64,000 bases of DNA from Sediminibacterium sp. (GTDB taxonomy: Bacteria > Bacteroidota > Bacteroidia > Chitinophagales > Chitinophagaceae). The translations under genes were made by a program, and so were the position numbers. Shown piece by piece: positions 1 through 8,933 of the stretch. Below the pieces are notes generated by a model. That model was not told the origin of the DNA. It worked only from the letters and a program-made list of their open reading frames with translations, and did no database searches. Position 1 is the first letter of the stretch; the number at the start of each line of letters is the position of its first letter. The DNA lies in contig QYPL01000018.1 in NCBI GenBank assembly GCA_007280515.1, forward strand, positions 1 to 64,000. The letters run 5' to 3'.

Positions 1-302
1 ATTACATTTGGGGTAAATACTACTTTACGAACAGGCACTTCTTTTCTATATAATGATTTTTTAAAATCGGTATCTAGGCTTGCCTGCATTTCTGGGAAGC
101 GGTATAAAAATATTTTATCCTCCATTTCTATGTATTCATTGGCGGATGCATGCAGTTTAGTTTTTTCAAATACAGCTAAAGCTTCAGCATATTTGGGTTC
201 AGTCAAGACAAAAGCTTCTACGGCCGCTCTTTCGGCAGCATTTAATTCATTGTCAATATAGGACATGAAATAAGTTTCGTAGTTATTTTCGTTAATCATC
301 AT
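1..302 (-). CDS. Anti-sigma-factor-like protein, N-terminal part (cut by window edge)
   Basis: Reading the minus strand from ATG at 302 gives about 100 residues with no stop before the window edge. The start (MMINENNYETYFMSYIDNEL) matches the short N-terminal helix bundle of Bacteroidetes anti-sigma factors, which usually begin with a 'Y.D.EL...E...VE.F' segment. The start ATG shares one base with the stop codon of the ECF sigma gene upstream (TAATG), so the two are probably translationally coupled and the protein likely restrains that sigma factor. No transmembrane helix is visible in the part present; it would be expected further on. The family call is by pattern and the partnership is inferred from position. 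Confidence 0.6.
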   Translation of the reverse strand, partial: MMINENNYETYFMSYIDNELNAAERAAVEAFVLTEPKYAEALAVFEKTKLHASANEYIEMEDKIFLYRFPEMQASLDTDFKKSLYRKEVPVRKVVFTPNV

Positions 303-790
303 TAGGCACTCATTTTTTCAAGATGAGTTAATTTATTTTTTAAAATTAATCGGGCCCTATGCAAATACACTTTTACCTGCGATTCGGATAATTGCATAAT
401 CTCCCCAATTTCTTGGTAAGAATAACCTTCGTAATCTTTTAAAAGAATTAGAGATTTCTGTGTGGGGTTCAAATTATTAATAGCTTGAAGTAACAATTGC
501 TTTAATTCTGAACTGCCCTGGGTAATAGCATTTGCATTTTCATCAAAGCTATCGGTCACGACTATCTTAGATTCTTTTCTAAGTTGGTCGATCATTAAAT
601 GATATGCCACTGTAAATAAATAGGACTTGGCCTTTAAGGTTTCTACCTTTTCTCTATTCACCCATAATTTTTCGAAAGCAGTTTGTACAATATCTCTGGA
701 GTCCTCTTTGTTTTTACTAATTTTTAGTATAAAGCGGTAGACCCCGTCGGAGTAATCATCAACACAATTATTAAAGTCTAAGTCGGTCAT
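302..790 (-). CDS. ECF-type RNA polymerase sigma-70 factor
   Basis: Extracytoplasmic-function sigma factor that would direct RNA polymerase to a small regulon. Region 2 is visible in 'DIVQTAFEKLWVNREKVETL' followed by 'KSYLFTVAYHLMIDQLR', and region 4 helix-turn-helix in 'LLKDYEGYSYQEIGEIMQLS' followed by 'VKVYLHRAR'. I place the start at the ATG at 790 because the protein then begins MTDLDFNNCV, as typical family members do, giving about 162 residues. The open frame extends to 862, but only through a TTG, and another ATG lies at 829. The gene ends one base into the following anti-sigma-like gene (TAATG). What activates it is not visible. Confidence 0.88.
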   Translation of the reverse strand: MTDLDFNNCVDDYSDGVYRFILKISKNKEDSRDIVQTAFEKLWVNREKVETLKAKSYLFTVAYHLMIDQLRKESKIVVTDSFDENANAITQGSSELKQLLLQAINNLNPTQKSLILLKDYEGYSYQEIGEIMQLSESQVKVYLHRARLILKNKLTHLEKMSA

Positions 791-925
791 GCTAAGTTGG
801 TCATGTATAAAAGAAGGTTCTATTAGCATTAAACGAGCCCCTGACCTAAATGTTACAGCCAATGGTTCATTAAACTTATTTAAAATAAGATATTTTCTGC
901 TAAAGGGCTTCTAAGCGCTTACTTA

Positions 926-2050
926 CTAGTAGTTTATGATTTGCTCTTGAATAGCGGTAGGTAAGTTTCTCCAGTCATATTGCTGGTCTCTTAACTGAGG
1001 CTCAAAACCTGCTTCTTTAATAGCTTCCTGTATAGTTTTATAGGTAAAACGGTGTGGGGCACCTGCGGCGCTCACTACATTTTCTTCTAGCATAATACTT
1101 CCAAAATCGTTGGCACCTGCTTCCAAACAAACTTGTGCAGTGGCTTTTCCTACGGTTAACCAACTCGCTTGAATATTTTTAATATTGGGAAGCATAATAC
1201 GGCTAATGGCAATCATTCTTATGTATTCATCTGTAGTGGTTAAATTATGTACCCCTCTAATTTTAGTAAGTAAGGTATCTACATCTTGGAAGGTCCAAGG
1301 AATGAAGGCTAAAAATCCCTTAGCGTCTTTTGGTTTTCTATCTTGTACTTCACGAATACGCACTAAGTGAATAAATCTTTCTTCCAAGGTTTCCACATGG
1401 CCAAACATCATGGTCGCACTTGTTGTAATATTTAATTGATGCGCTGCAGCCATGACATCTAACCATTCGTCTGCACCACATTTTCCATTAGACACTAATT
1501 TTCTGACACGGTCTACTAAAATTTCTGCACCCGCACCAGGCAGTGAATTCATACCAGCAGCCACCAAGGCTTTCAATACATCGGTATGACTCATTTTCTC
1601 CAACTTTGCAATATGTGCAATTTCTGGGGGCCCTAGTGTATGTAATTTAATGGTCGGAAATTCATTTTTTATTTGACTAAAAATATCGGTGTAAAAAGCC
1701 AAACCTAATTCAGGATGATGGCCTCCTTGTAATAATAATTGATCACCGCCCCACTCAATCGTTTCCTTAATTTTTTGGCGGTAGGTATCCATATCCGTAA
1801 TATAAGATTCAGGATGACCAGGTACTCTGTAAAAATTACAAAACTTACAATTCGCAATACAAACATTGGTGGTGTTTACATTTCTATCTATCTGCCAGGT
1901 TACTTTACCATGGGGCACTTGTTTTTTTCTTAACTCATTAGCAATATGACTTAATTCAGTAAGAGGCGCGTTTTCAAATAAAAACATCCCTTCTTCCTTG
2001 CTCAAGTGTTCGAAATTCAAGGCGCGTTGATATAAGGTTTCCAGCTGCAT
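926..2050 (-). CDS. mqnC: Cyclic dehypoxanthine futalosine synthase MqnC (radical SAM)
   Basis: Radical SAM enzyme of the futalosine menaquinone pathway that cyclises dehypoxanthine futalosine. The cluster motif is C64-x3-C68-x2-C71 (CIANCKFC). Typical MqnC segments follow: 'LLQGGHHPELGL', 'HTLGPPEI', 'SLPGAGAEILVDRVR', 'TATMMFGHVET'-like 'ATMMFGHVET', and 'IMLEENVVSAAGA' near the C-terminus. These separate it from the sister enzyme MqnE. At 374 residues it has the usual length. No other mqn gene is in the window, so the pathway is scattered, as is common in Bacteroidetes. A perfect -7 element lies 23 bases upstream of the start. Confidence 0.93.
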   Translation of the reverse strand: MQLETLYQRALNFEHLSKEEGMFLFENAPLTELSHIANELRKKQVPHGKVTWQIDRNVNTTNVCIANCKFCNFYRVPGHPESYITDMDTYRQKIKETIEWGGDQLLLQGGHHPELGLAFYTDIFSQIKNEFPTIKLHTLGPPEIAHIAKLEKMSHTDVLKALVAAGMNSLPGAGAEILVDRVRKLVSNGKCGADEWLDVMAAAHQLNITTSATMMFGHVETLEERFIHLVRIREVQDRKPKDAKGFLAFIPWTFQDVDTLLTKIRGVHNLTTTDEYIRMIAISRIMLPNIKNIQASWLTVGKATAQVCLEAGANDFGSIMLEENVVSAAGAPHRFTYKTIQEAIKEAGFEPQLRDQQYDWRNLPTAIQEQIINY

Positions 2051-2072
2051 TGCTTAGGTATTTAATGGGTCA

Positions 2073-2080
2073 CAAAGTTA
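2073..2080 (-). promoter_or_regulatory. Promoter -7 element of mqnC
   Basis: On the minus strand this reads TAACTTTG, a perfect match to the Bacteroidetes -7 consensus TAnnTTTG, 23 bases before the mqnC ATG. A -33 TTTG is not clear; TTTCG occurs about 17 bases upstream. Confidence 0.55.
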
Positions 2081-2172
2081 ATCGAATTTATCGGGTTTCG
2101 AAAGGGTTAAAAACAAGGTTTTTGCAATAGAAAAGGAACTGTTGTAGTTATTAAGTATTTTTACTGTCTGAT

Positions 2173-3411
2173 ATGATACAATTTGAAAAATTTCAACTAG
2201 ACAATGGCCTTAAAGTATTGGTGCACCAAGATACCAGTACCCCTATGGCCGTAGTAAATGTTTTATATAATGTGGGGGCTAAAGATGAAGACCCTGCTAA
2301 AACAGGCTTCGCGCATTTATTTGAACACTTGATGTTTGGAGGCAGTGTGAATATACCTGTATACGATGAACCACTGCAAAGAGCTGGAGGAGAAAACAAT
2401 GCCTACACTACGAATGACCTAACGAATTATTATTGTCAAATACCTGCAGAAAATATTGAAACTGCTTTTTGGTTAGAGAGTGATAGAATGTTATCATTGG
2501 CCTTTAGTAAAAAAAGTTTAGAAGTGCAACGCAAAGTAGTTTGTGAAGAGTTTAAGGAACACTATATCAATAAACCTTACGGAGATGCTTGGCATAAAAT
2601 GCGCAGCCTTGCGTATACACAACATCCTTATCGTTGGATGACCATTGGTGCATCCCTTGCTCATGTGGAAGAGGCCACTATGGAAGATGTGAAAGATTTC
2701 TTCTTTCAATTCTATCGTCCCAATAATGCCATATTAGTTGTTACTGGTAATGTAGAAACAGAACAAGTAAAACAATTAGCCCAAAAATGGTTTGGTCCTA
2801 TTGCTGCTGGAAAACCTTACTTACGCAATTTACCTAAAGAACCTGTACAAGAAAAAAGCAGGACCATGGATGTGCGCGCCGACGTTCCTTTAGATATGTT
2901 AATGATGACCTGGCATATGGGAGGTCGTTTTGACGAAGGCTATCATGCCACCGATTTAATTACTGAAGTTTTGGGTGGAGGTACTTCTGCAAGATTATAT
3001 GAGCAGCTTATTAAAGTGAAACAAATTTTTTCATCCATTGATTGTTATCATTTTGGAACCGTGGATCCGGGGCTACTTGTCATAGAAGGAAAATTAGTGA
3101 AAGGCATTAGTATGGCTGTTGCAGAGAAAGCGGTATTAGAAGAAATAGAAAAAATTAAAAATGAAATACTAGATGCCAAAGAAGTGCAAAAAGTAATTAA
3201 TAAAACAGAAAGTGTGATTTGTTTTGAGGATATGAGTATTATGAATAGAGCCCATAGCCTGGCTTATTATGAATTACTAGGAGACGCCGATTTAATGAAC
3301 AAAGAGTTATCCTTGTATCAAAGAGTAACGCCTACCATGATTCAACAAACGGCTCAAGAAATATTTCAAGAAAACAATCGCAACACATTATATTATTATA
3401 GTAAATCCTAA
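2173..3411 (+). CDS. M16-family zinc metallopeptidase, catalytic subunit
   Basis: Insulinase/pitrilysin-family peptidase of 412 residues. The inverted zinc motif HxxEH is present as H48-L-F-E51-H52 inside 'FAHLFEHLMFGG', and the distal glutamate lies in the 'VVCEEFKEHYINKPYG' segment. The second M16 lobe carries 'LTEVLGGGTSARLYEQL'. No signal peptide is visible. The next gene starts four bases after this one and encodes the partner without the zinc motif, so they probably form a heterodimer like mitochondrial processing peptidase or the bacterial two-gene M16 enzymes. The substrate is unknown. A 7/8 match to TAnnTTTG (TATTTTTA) lies just upstream. Confidence 0.9.
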   Translation: MIQFEKFQLDNGLKVLVHQDTSTPMAVVNVLYNVGAKDEDPAKTGFAHLFEHLMFGGSVNIPVYDEPLQRAGGENNAYTTNDLTNYYCQIPAENIETAFWLESDRMLSLAFSKKSLEVQRKVVCEEFKEHYINKPYGDAWHKMRSLAYTQHPYRWMTIGASLAHVEEATMEDVKDFFFQFYRPNNAILVVTGNVETEQVKQLAQKWFGPIAAGKPYLRNLPKEPVQEKSRTMDVRADVPLDMLMMTWHMGGRFDEGYHATDLITEVLGGGTSARLYEQLIKVKQIFSSIDCYHFGTVDPGLLVIEGKLVKGISMAVAEKAVLEEIEKIKNEILDAKEVQKVINKTESVICFEDMSIMNRAHSLAYYELLGDADLMNKELSLYQRVTPTMIQQTAQEIFQENNRNTLYYYSKS

Positions 3412-3414
3412 ATC

Positions 3415-4698
3415 ATGGCCCTAGACAGAATAGTAGCACCTGTTATTAAAGACGCTATTGATTTTAATATTCAATTGAAACCTTATCAAAAGTTTAGCTT
3501 AGATAATGGGGTAGAAGTATATGCCTATGAAGGCGGCTCACAGGAAGTATTGCTCGTGGATATAGTATTTTATGCAGGCAATAGTTTTGAGCAAAAAAAC
3601 TGGGTAGCAGCTGCCACTAATTTTTTATTAAAAAATGGAACTAAGCGCAAAACCTCTTTTGAAATTACCGATGCTTTTGAATTTTACGGAGCGCATTTAA
3701 ATAGAACATGCACTAATGAAACAGCCACTGTTACCTTACATGGTTTATCAAAACATTTTCAGGAAGTTATTCCTATTATGGGAGAGATTATTTCAGAAGC
3801 TAGTTTTCCTGAAAAAGAAATTGCTATTTTAAAACAAAATCAAATTCAAAGGTTATTATTGAATTTGAAAAAAGGCGACTTTATTGCCAATAGATTAATT
3901 GATGAATATTTATTTGGATTCGACCATCCTTATGGAAAATACTCTGTAGAAAAAGATTATACAGCTATTAATAGAGAAGACTTAGTTGCTTTTTATGAAC
4001 AGTATTATTTAAATGGGAAATGTGTGATTTTTATTGCAGGTAAATTTCCTTCCACCATGGAATCACTACTCAATAAGCATATTGGACAGCTCCCTTTAAA
4101 TAAAAAAGATATTAAGGAACAAGCACATCCCATTATATCTGCCACAGAAAAAAAATATAGTATTGTAAATGATGCAGCTTCGGTGCAAGGCTCTATTCGT
4201 TTAGCCAGACATTTTCCGAATAGACATCATCCCGATTTTCCAGCCGGACAAGTGCTGAATAATATTTTCGGTGGTTTTTTTGGATCCAGACTAATGAGTA
4301 ATATTAGAGAAGACAAGGGGTATACTTATGGCATACATAGTTATTTACAAAACTATAAGTATGCAGGTACTTGGATGGTAAGTACCGATGCAGGTAAAGA
4401 TGTTTGCAAAGCCACTATGGAAGAAGTGTATAAGGAAATGAAAAAATTAAGAGAAGAAATGGTGGGAGAAGAAGAATTAAAATTGGTTAAAAATTATATG
4501 TTGGGCGCCTTATTAGGTGATTTAGATGGCCCTTTTCAAATTATAAGTCGCTGGAAAACCTACTTATTAAATGATTTAACCGAAGACTATTTTTACAATA
4601 CTATTAAGGTGGTGCGTGCTGTTCGACCAGAGGAATTACAAGCCCTTGCTCAAACCTATTTAAAAGAGGAAGACTTCTATGAATTAGTGGTTTATTAA
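3415..4698 (+). CDS. M16-family peptidase-like protein, non-catalytic partner
   Basis: M16-fold protein of 427 residues. Where the catalytic subunit has HxxEH this one reads 'AAATNFLLKNGTKRKTSFEI', so the zinc ligands are absent. The C-terminal lobe keeps the substrate-binding signature 'GSRLMSNIREDKGYTYGIHS', the R/Y motif typical of the inactive subunit. It starts four bases after the stop of the catalytic gene and must be co-transcribed. Its role is inferred to be substrate clamping in the heterodimer. It ends ahead of a stretch with three 11-base direct repeats and the padR operator. Confidence 0.88.
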   Translation: MALDRIVAPVIKDAIDFNIQLKPYQKFSLDNGVEVYAYEGGSQEVLLVDIVFYAGNSFEQKNWVAAATNFLLKNGTKRKTSFEITDAFEFYGAHLNRTCTNETATVTLHGLSKHFQEVIPIMGEIISEASFPEKEIAILKQNQIQRLLLNLKKGDFIANRLIDEYLFGFDHPYGKYSVEKDYTAINREDLVAFYEQYYLNGKCVIFIAGKFPSTMESLLNKHIGQLPLNKKDIKEQAHPIISATEKKYSIVNDAASVQGSIRLARHFPNRHHPDFPAGQVLNNIFGGFFGSRLMSNIREDKGYTYGIHSYLQNYKYAGTWMVSTDAGKDVCKATMEEVYKEMKKLREEMVGEEELKLVKNYMLGALLGDLDGPFQIISRWKTYLLNDLTEDYFYNTIKVVRAVRPEELQALAQTYLKEEDFYELVVY

Positions 4699-4701
4699 TG
4701 T

Positions 4702-4734
4702 TCTATTAGTAGTCTATTAGTATTCTATTAAAGG
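4702..4734. repeat. Three tandem 11-base direct repeats
   Basis: Units at 4702, 4713 and 4724 share TCTATTA (the first two share TCTATTAGTA) at an exact 11-base period, about one helical turn. They fall just after the M16 stop codon and 100 bases upstream of the padR operator. Function unknown; they could be protein-binding half-sites or a simple local duplication. Confidence 0.5.
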
Positions 4735-4833
4735 AGTTTTAAGCTACCATTTATCCTTTCCTAGTTTCGTTCATAAAAATATTATTTATATAATATATTG
4801 TAAATCAATGTATTGCGTTTTTTATAATTAAAA

Positions 4834-4864
4834 TTATAGTACTATGCGATACATAGTACTATAA
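4834..4864. promoter_or_regulatory. Perfect inverted repeat, probable PadR operator
   Basis: Thirteen-base arms TTATAGTACTATG and CATAGTACTATAA are separated by CGATA with no mismatch. The palindrome ends seven bases before a perfect -7 promoter box and covers where the -33 element should be. PadR proteins are dimers that bind such dyads in their own promoters, so autorepression of padR and the PspC gene is the natural reading. The palindrome is seen directly; the binding is inferred. Confidence 0.75.
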
Positions 4865-4871
4865 AAAGACC

Positions 4872-4879
4872 TAGTTTTG
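4872..4879 (+). promoter_or_regulatory. Promoter -7 element of padR-pspC operon
   Basis: TAGTTTTG matches TAnnTTTG exactly, 18 bases before the padR ATG. The -33 position falls inside the palindrome just upstream. Confidence 0.6.
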
Positions 4880-4897
4880 TGTTTCAAATTAATTCTT

Positions 4898-5263
4898 ATG
4901 GATATTCAAAACACACAAAGTCAAATGCGCAAGGGCGTTTTGGAGTTTTGCATATTGTCCATCATTCAACAAGGGGAAGTGTATCCAAGTGATATTGTTG
5001 AGAAAATGAAGTTGGCCAATTTGCATATTCTAGAAGGAACCCTGTATCCTTTGTTAACGCGTTTAAAAAATGCGGGCCTATTAAATTATCGTTGGGTAGA
5101 AAGTATTAGTGGACCCCCAAGAAAATATTTTGTAATGACTGAAGAAGGCAAAGCAGCCTTTGGCGTTTTATTACAAACCTGGAAAGAAATGGCCAGGGCA
5201 GTGGATCAAATTACAGCACAAAAAACAAATATTACAGGCTCTTCAACAGAAGCAGCTTCTTAA
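4898..5263 (+). CDS. PadR-family transcriptional regulator
   Basis: Winged-helix repressor of about 121 residues. 'MRKGVLEFCILSIIQQGEVYP', 'ILEGTLYPLLTRLKNAGLL' and 'GPPRKYFVMTEEGKAAF' are the standard PadR helix, recognition-helix and wing segments, followed by a short C-terminal dimerisation helix. The ATG at 4898 is chosen; the frame runs back to a TTG at 4877 that lies inside the promoter. The gene sits behind a perfect palindrome and promoter and 23 bases ahead of the PspC-domain gene. PadR plus PspC pairs are common in Bacteroidetes, and the pair probably senses an envelope state. Confidence 0.93.
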   Translation: MDIQNTQSQMRKGVLEFCILSIIQQGEVYPSDIVEKMKLANLHILEGTLYPLLTRLKNAGLLNYRWVESISGPPRKYFVMTEEGKAAFGVLLQTWKEMARAVDQITAQKTNITGSSTEAAS

Positions 5264-5286
5264 ATCTACATTATAAAAAATATTTT

Positions 5287-7587
5287 ATGAATAAAGTAAT
5301 CAATATCAATTTTCAAGGTCGCATTCTTCCTATTGAAGAACATGCGTATGAAATGTTGAAACAATATATTGAGTCTCTTCGTATTTATTTCGCGAACGAA
5401 GAAGGACGCGATGAAATTATTAATGACATTGAATGTCGTATAGCAGAATTATGTGAAGACCGTTTGAAAAAAGGAACGGTATGTATAGCGGCTAGCGATA
5501 TCGATTTAATTATTACTAGTATTGGTCGTCCTGCTGATTTTGAAGCCCAGGACGGATTTGAAGCTAGTGCAAGTCAATCTCAACAAAACAAGAATACAAA
5601 TAATTATCAAAATACTGGTGAAAATAATAATTCGAATTTTGACAGAACAAGCAATAGACCTAAAAGATTGTATCGCGATGAAAAAAACAAAGTGTTAGGC
5701 GGTGTTTGTAGTGGTATAGCCAACTACTTTGGTATTGAGCCATTACTTGTTAGAATTCTTTGGTTCTTTTTAATAGGTGTTAATATACTGGGCTATTTAA
5801 TTTTATGGATTGCAGTACCCAGCACTTCTATTAAAGAAGTAGGTGGTGTGCGTAAAAGATTATTTAGAGATATAGATAATAAAATTATTGGTGGGGTAGC
5901 ATCAGGCTTGTCTAAATATTTAGGTATTCAAGTTTGGATAGTGAGAATTTTATTTTTAATTCCATTTATTCGCTTTGTAGTGAATTTTAGACATATGCAC
6001 TTATTCCAATTTTGGGATGCGCCCGATTTTCCTAATTTATTAGATATTACTTTTAGTCCAGGTGCTGTTTTTGTATACATCGTTTTATGGTTAGTGCTAC
6101 CTGAAGCTAAAACCAGTGCAGATAAATTAGAAATGGTAGGGGAGAAAGTAGATTTGAATAGTATTAAAAACACCATTCAAAATGATATGGAAGGTTTTAG
6201 TAAAAGAGCGCAATCTTGGGGTAGTGATTTATACAATAGAAATAAAGGAACGAATCATTCGAATGAAGCGAATGCATCTAATGAAGACTCTAATAAATCT
6301 TCAGAAAATCAAAGATCATCAGAGAAGAGAAAAGGATTATTATATTATATCGGTAGAATTATAACAATTTGTATTAAGGGTTTTGTTTATTTTATTTTAG
6401 CCATTGTTGGTATCTCCTTATTAGCGGCTTTGTTTGGAATAGGCGCAGCGGCAACTGCTTTACTACCTTTGAAAAATTTCTTAATAGAAGAGGGGGCGCA
6501 AACCTGGACTGTGATTGGAGCTATTCTACTTTTTGTATGGGTTCCTATTATTGGAATAGTTACTGCTGTGATTCGAAAAATTGCAGGGTTTAAAAAAGCA
6601 AATGTTTGGGTGAGATCAAGCTTTTGGGCCTTATGGATTCTGGGCTGGGTGATGCTATTTTATTTTGGAACTAGCTTGGGCAATAGTTTTTCGAGACATA
6701 ATTTGCCTGCAGAGCAAAGTATTGCATTGACAAATCCCAAAGTTAATTATCTAGAAATTACGGCTGCACCCAAAATGAAATATTATGAAAATCATTGGTA
6801 TCAATTTGAAGATTTTCAGGGATTCTCTGATGAAGACACGGTGTATGTCAGAAATTTACGTATTAGAATTGTACAATCTTTAAACGATAGTTTTCAAGTA
6901 AAACTGGTGAAGCTTAGTAATGGTAAGACGGTTCAAAATGCCAATGAATTGGCGAGTAAAATAAACTTCGAACTCACCCAAAAAGACAGCCTCTTGTATT
7001 TAGACAAAGGCATAGGAATTAATAAAATAGATAAATTCAGAAACCAGCATATTATTATGACCATTGCTGTGCCTGTTGGAAAAAGAATTAAAATTACCAA
7101 TAAAGGTTGGTCACAAACCAATATAAATATCAATGGAAGAGGTATGAGAATGGGTACCATTGATCGTATCACTAGTGATGAAAATTGGTATGATGAATGG
7201 AATGAGCCTTGGGACAATGAATCTTACTCGTTTGAAAGAGGGGTTGAATATAAAATGACAAAAACGGGACTAGAAGAAATAAGAAGAGATAAAGATTTTA
7301 AAACGATGGAGGATAGTGATGGTGTAGAGGGGGACGATAAATACGATGGCATGTCAGAAAAAGAAATTCAATTACAAAAATTGAAAGAAGAAAGAGAATC
7401 CATTAAAAATGATATTAAAAAATTAAAAGAAGAAGAGCTTCAAAAAGAAAAAATAAAAGTGGTTAGAGTGAATGAGATTAATAAAGATAATATAGGTGGT
7501 TCTAATCTTGAAAAGATGAATAAGATTGGAAAAGCGGCCGGCAAATTATCTGACTTACAATGGGTACTAGACAGATTCACCCACTAG
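5287..7587 (+). CDS. Membrane protein with two PspC domains
   Basis: A 766-residue membrane protein. Residues 1-90 form a soluble region. PspC domains follow at about 125-180 ('RLYRDEKNKVLGGVCSGIAN') and 189-275 ('RLFRDIDNKIIGGVASGLSK'), each with the RD..K..GGV.SG signature and hydrophobic helices. Further membrane segments lie near 350-390, 405-430 and 445-465. An exported or peripheral beta-rich region spans about 480-650. A lysine/glutamate-rich coiled coil lies around 700-740. PspC is the membrane sensor of phage-shock-type envelope stress. Here it is co-transcribed with padR, so it probably acts in a PadR-controlled envelope-stress response. The signal is unknown. Confidence 0.85.
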   Translation: MNKVININFQGRILPIEEHAYEMLKQYIESLRIYFANEEGRDEIINDIECRIAELCEDRLKKGTVCIAASDIDLIITSIGRPADFEAQDGFEASASQSQQNKNTNNYQNTGENNNSNFDRTSNRPKRLYRDEKNKVLGGVCSGIANYFGIEPLLVRILWFFLIGVNILGYLILWIAVPSTSIKEVGGVRKRLFRDIDNKIIGGVASGLSKYLGIQVWIVRILFLIPFIRFVVNFRHMHLFQFWDAPDFPNLLDITFSPGAVFVYIVLWLVLPEAKTSADKLEMVGEKVDLNSIKNTIQNDMEGFSKRAQSWGSDLYNRNKGTNHSNEANASNEDSNKSSENQRSSEKRKGLLYYIGRIITICIKGFVYFILAIVGISLLAALFGIGAAATALLPLKNFLIEEGAQTWTVIGAILLFVWVPIIGIVTAVIRKIAGFKKANVWVRSSFWALWILGWVMLFYFGTSLGNSFSRHNLPAEQSIALTNPKVNYLEITAAPKMKYYENHWYQFEDFQGFSDEDTVYVRNLRIRIVQSLNDSFQVKLVKLSNGKTVQNANELASKINFELTQKDSLLYLDKGIGINKIDKFRNQHIIMTIAVPVGKRIKITNKGWSQTNININGRGMRMGTIDRITSDENWYDEWNEPWDNESYSFERGVEYKMTKTGLEEIRRDKDFKTMEDSDGVEGDDKYDGMSEKEIQLQKLKEERESIKNDIKKLKEEELQKEKIKVVRVNEINKDNIGGSNLEKMNKIGKAAGKLSDLQWVLDRFTH

Positions 7588-7607
7588 GGCTTCCTTCCAG
7601 TTTCTTT

Positions 7608-7634
7608 TTTGATTATATTTTTTGATTATATTTG
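7608..7634 (+). promoter_or_regulatory. gcvT promoter made from a 13-base tandem repeat
   Basis: TTTGATTATATTT occurs twice in perfect tandem (7608-7620 and 7621-7633). The second copy plus the next base gives TATATTTG (7627-7634), a perfect -7 element 16 bases before the gcvT ATG. The TTTG at 7608 could serve as a -33 element, although 15 bases of spacing is short. Confidence 0.5.
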
Positions 7635-7650
7635 AGAAAATTAAATCTAA

Positions 7651-8745
7651 ATGAGCGAAGCTTTAAATACTCCCTTTTCCCATAAACATATTGCACTAGG
7701 CGCTAAAATGGCGCCTTTTGCTGGTTATAATATGCCCATTAGTTATACGGGTATTAACTTAGAACATGCTGCTGTGAGAAATAATGCAGGTGTTTTTGAT
7801 GTAAGCCATATGGGTGAATTTATTCTTAGAGGCCCCAATGCCTTGGATTTAATTCAACGCGTTACCACCAATGACGCTTCAATTTTAGAAGACGGCAAAG
7901 CGCAGTATAGTTGTTTACCTAATACAAGTGGTGGTATTGTAGATGATTTATTAGTGTACTGTGTAGAAAAGAATAAAATATATATGTTAGTGGTGAACGC
8001 TTCTAATATTGAAAAAGATTGGAATTGGATTAGTAGTTATAATACCAAGGGGGTAGAGATGCATAATATAAGTGCCAAGACCGCTTTGCTTGCTGTACAA
8101 GGTCCGAAGGCTGCTAAAATTATTCAAACTTTAACAAGTATGGATATTTTAAATATGCCTTATTATAGTTTTGCAAAAGGAGAAATGTTAGGCATTGACA
8201 ATGTGCTTATTAGTGCTACTGGTTATACAGGGGCAGGCGGTGTGGAAATTTATTTTGAAGACATTAATGATAATGCGAATAAAATTTGGGATGCAATATT
8301 TGAAGCTGGTGCTGCCGATGGCATTCAGCCTATTGGGTTAGGTGCAAGAGATACCCTTCGTTTAGAAATGGGTTTTTGTTTATACGGAAATGATATTGAT
8401 GATACCACGAGTCCTATGGAAGCAGGTTTAGGATGGATTACAAAATTCACTAAAGATTTTACCAATAAAGAAATTTTGCTTGCACAAAAAACAAATGGGG
8501 TAGCCAAAAAATTAGTGGGCTTTGAAATGATTGATCGTGGTATACCCAGACATTACTATGAAATTAAAGATGCCACTGGAAAACTTATTGGTTCGGTAAC
8601 TTCAGGTACACAGGCGCCTAGTTTAGGCAAGGCCATTGGTATGGGCTATGTGTCCACTGAGTTTTCTAAAGTTGGGTCTGAAATTTATATTGATATTAGA
8701 AATACGTTGGTCAAAGCTCAGGTGGTTAAGTTTCCTTTTAAGTAA
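7651..8745 (+). CDS. gcvT: Glycine cleavage system aminomethyltransferase (T protein)
   Basis: Tetrahydrofolate-dependent T protein of glycine cleavage, 364 residues, normal length. Visible family segments include '[13 protein letters not shown]', 'DVSHMGEF', 'LSCLPN'-type '[18 protein letters not shown]', '[13 protein letters not shown]', '[16 protein letters not shown]', '[18 protein letters not shown]' and the C-terminal beta-barrel '[21 protein letters not shown]'. The P, H and L genes are not in the window. It appears to be transcribed alone from the promoter inside the tandem repeat just upstream. Confidence 0.96.
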   Translation: MSEALNTPFSHKHIALGAKMAPFAGYNMPISYTGINLEHAAVRNNAGVFDVSHMGEFILRGPNALDLIQRVTTNDASILEDGKAQYSCLPNTSGGIVDDLLVYCVEKNKIYMLVVNASNIEKDWNWISSYNTKGVEMHNISAKTALLAVQGPKAAKIIQTLTSMDILNMPYYSFAKGEMLGIDNVLISATGYTGAGGVEIYFEDINDNANKIWDAIFEAGAADGIQPIGLGARDTLRLEMGFCLYGNDIDDTTSPMEAGLGWITKFTKDFTNKEILLAQKTNGVAKKLVGFEMIDRGIPRHYYEIKDATGKLIGSVTSGTQAPSLGKAIGMGYVSTEFSKVGSEIYIDIRNTLVKAQVVKFPFK

Positions 8746-8933
8746 AGGATTGTCTTCATTATTTATCTTGTTTACTAATTATTCATTATAATTTTTTTAG
8801 CATAGTTTTCTACCACTATAATTATATTGATCTTATAATTATTAGATTTATTTGTACCCTTTTTCAATTGGGTAAATACTTGTTTTTTGTTTTATTACTA
8901 TTTGCAATTTTGTGTCTTAACAAAACAATTAGT

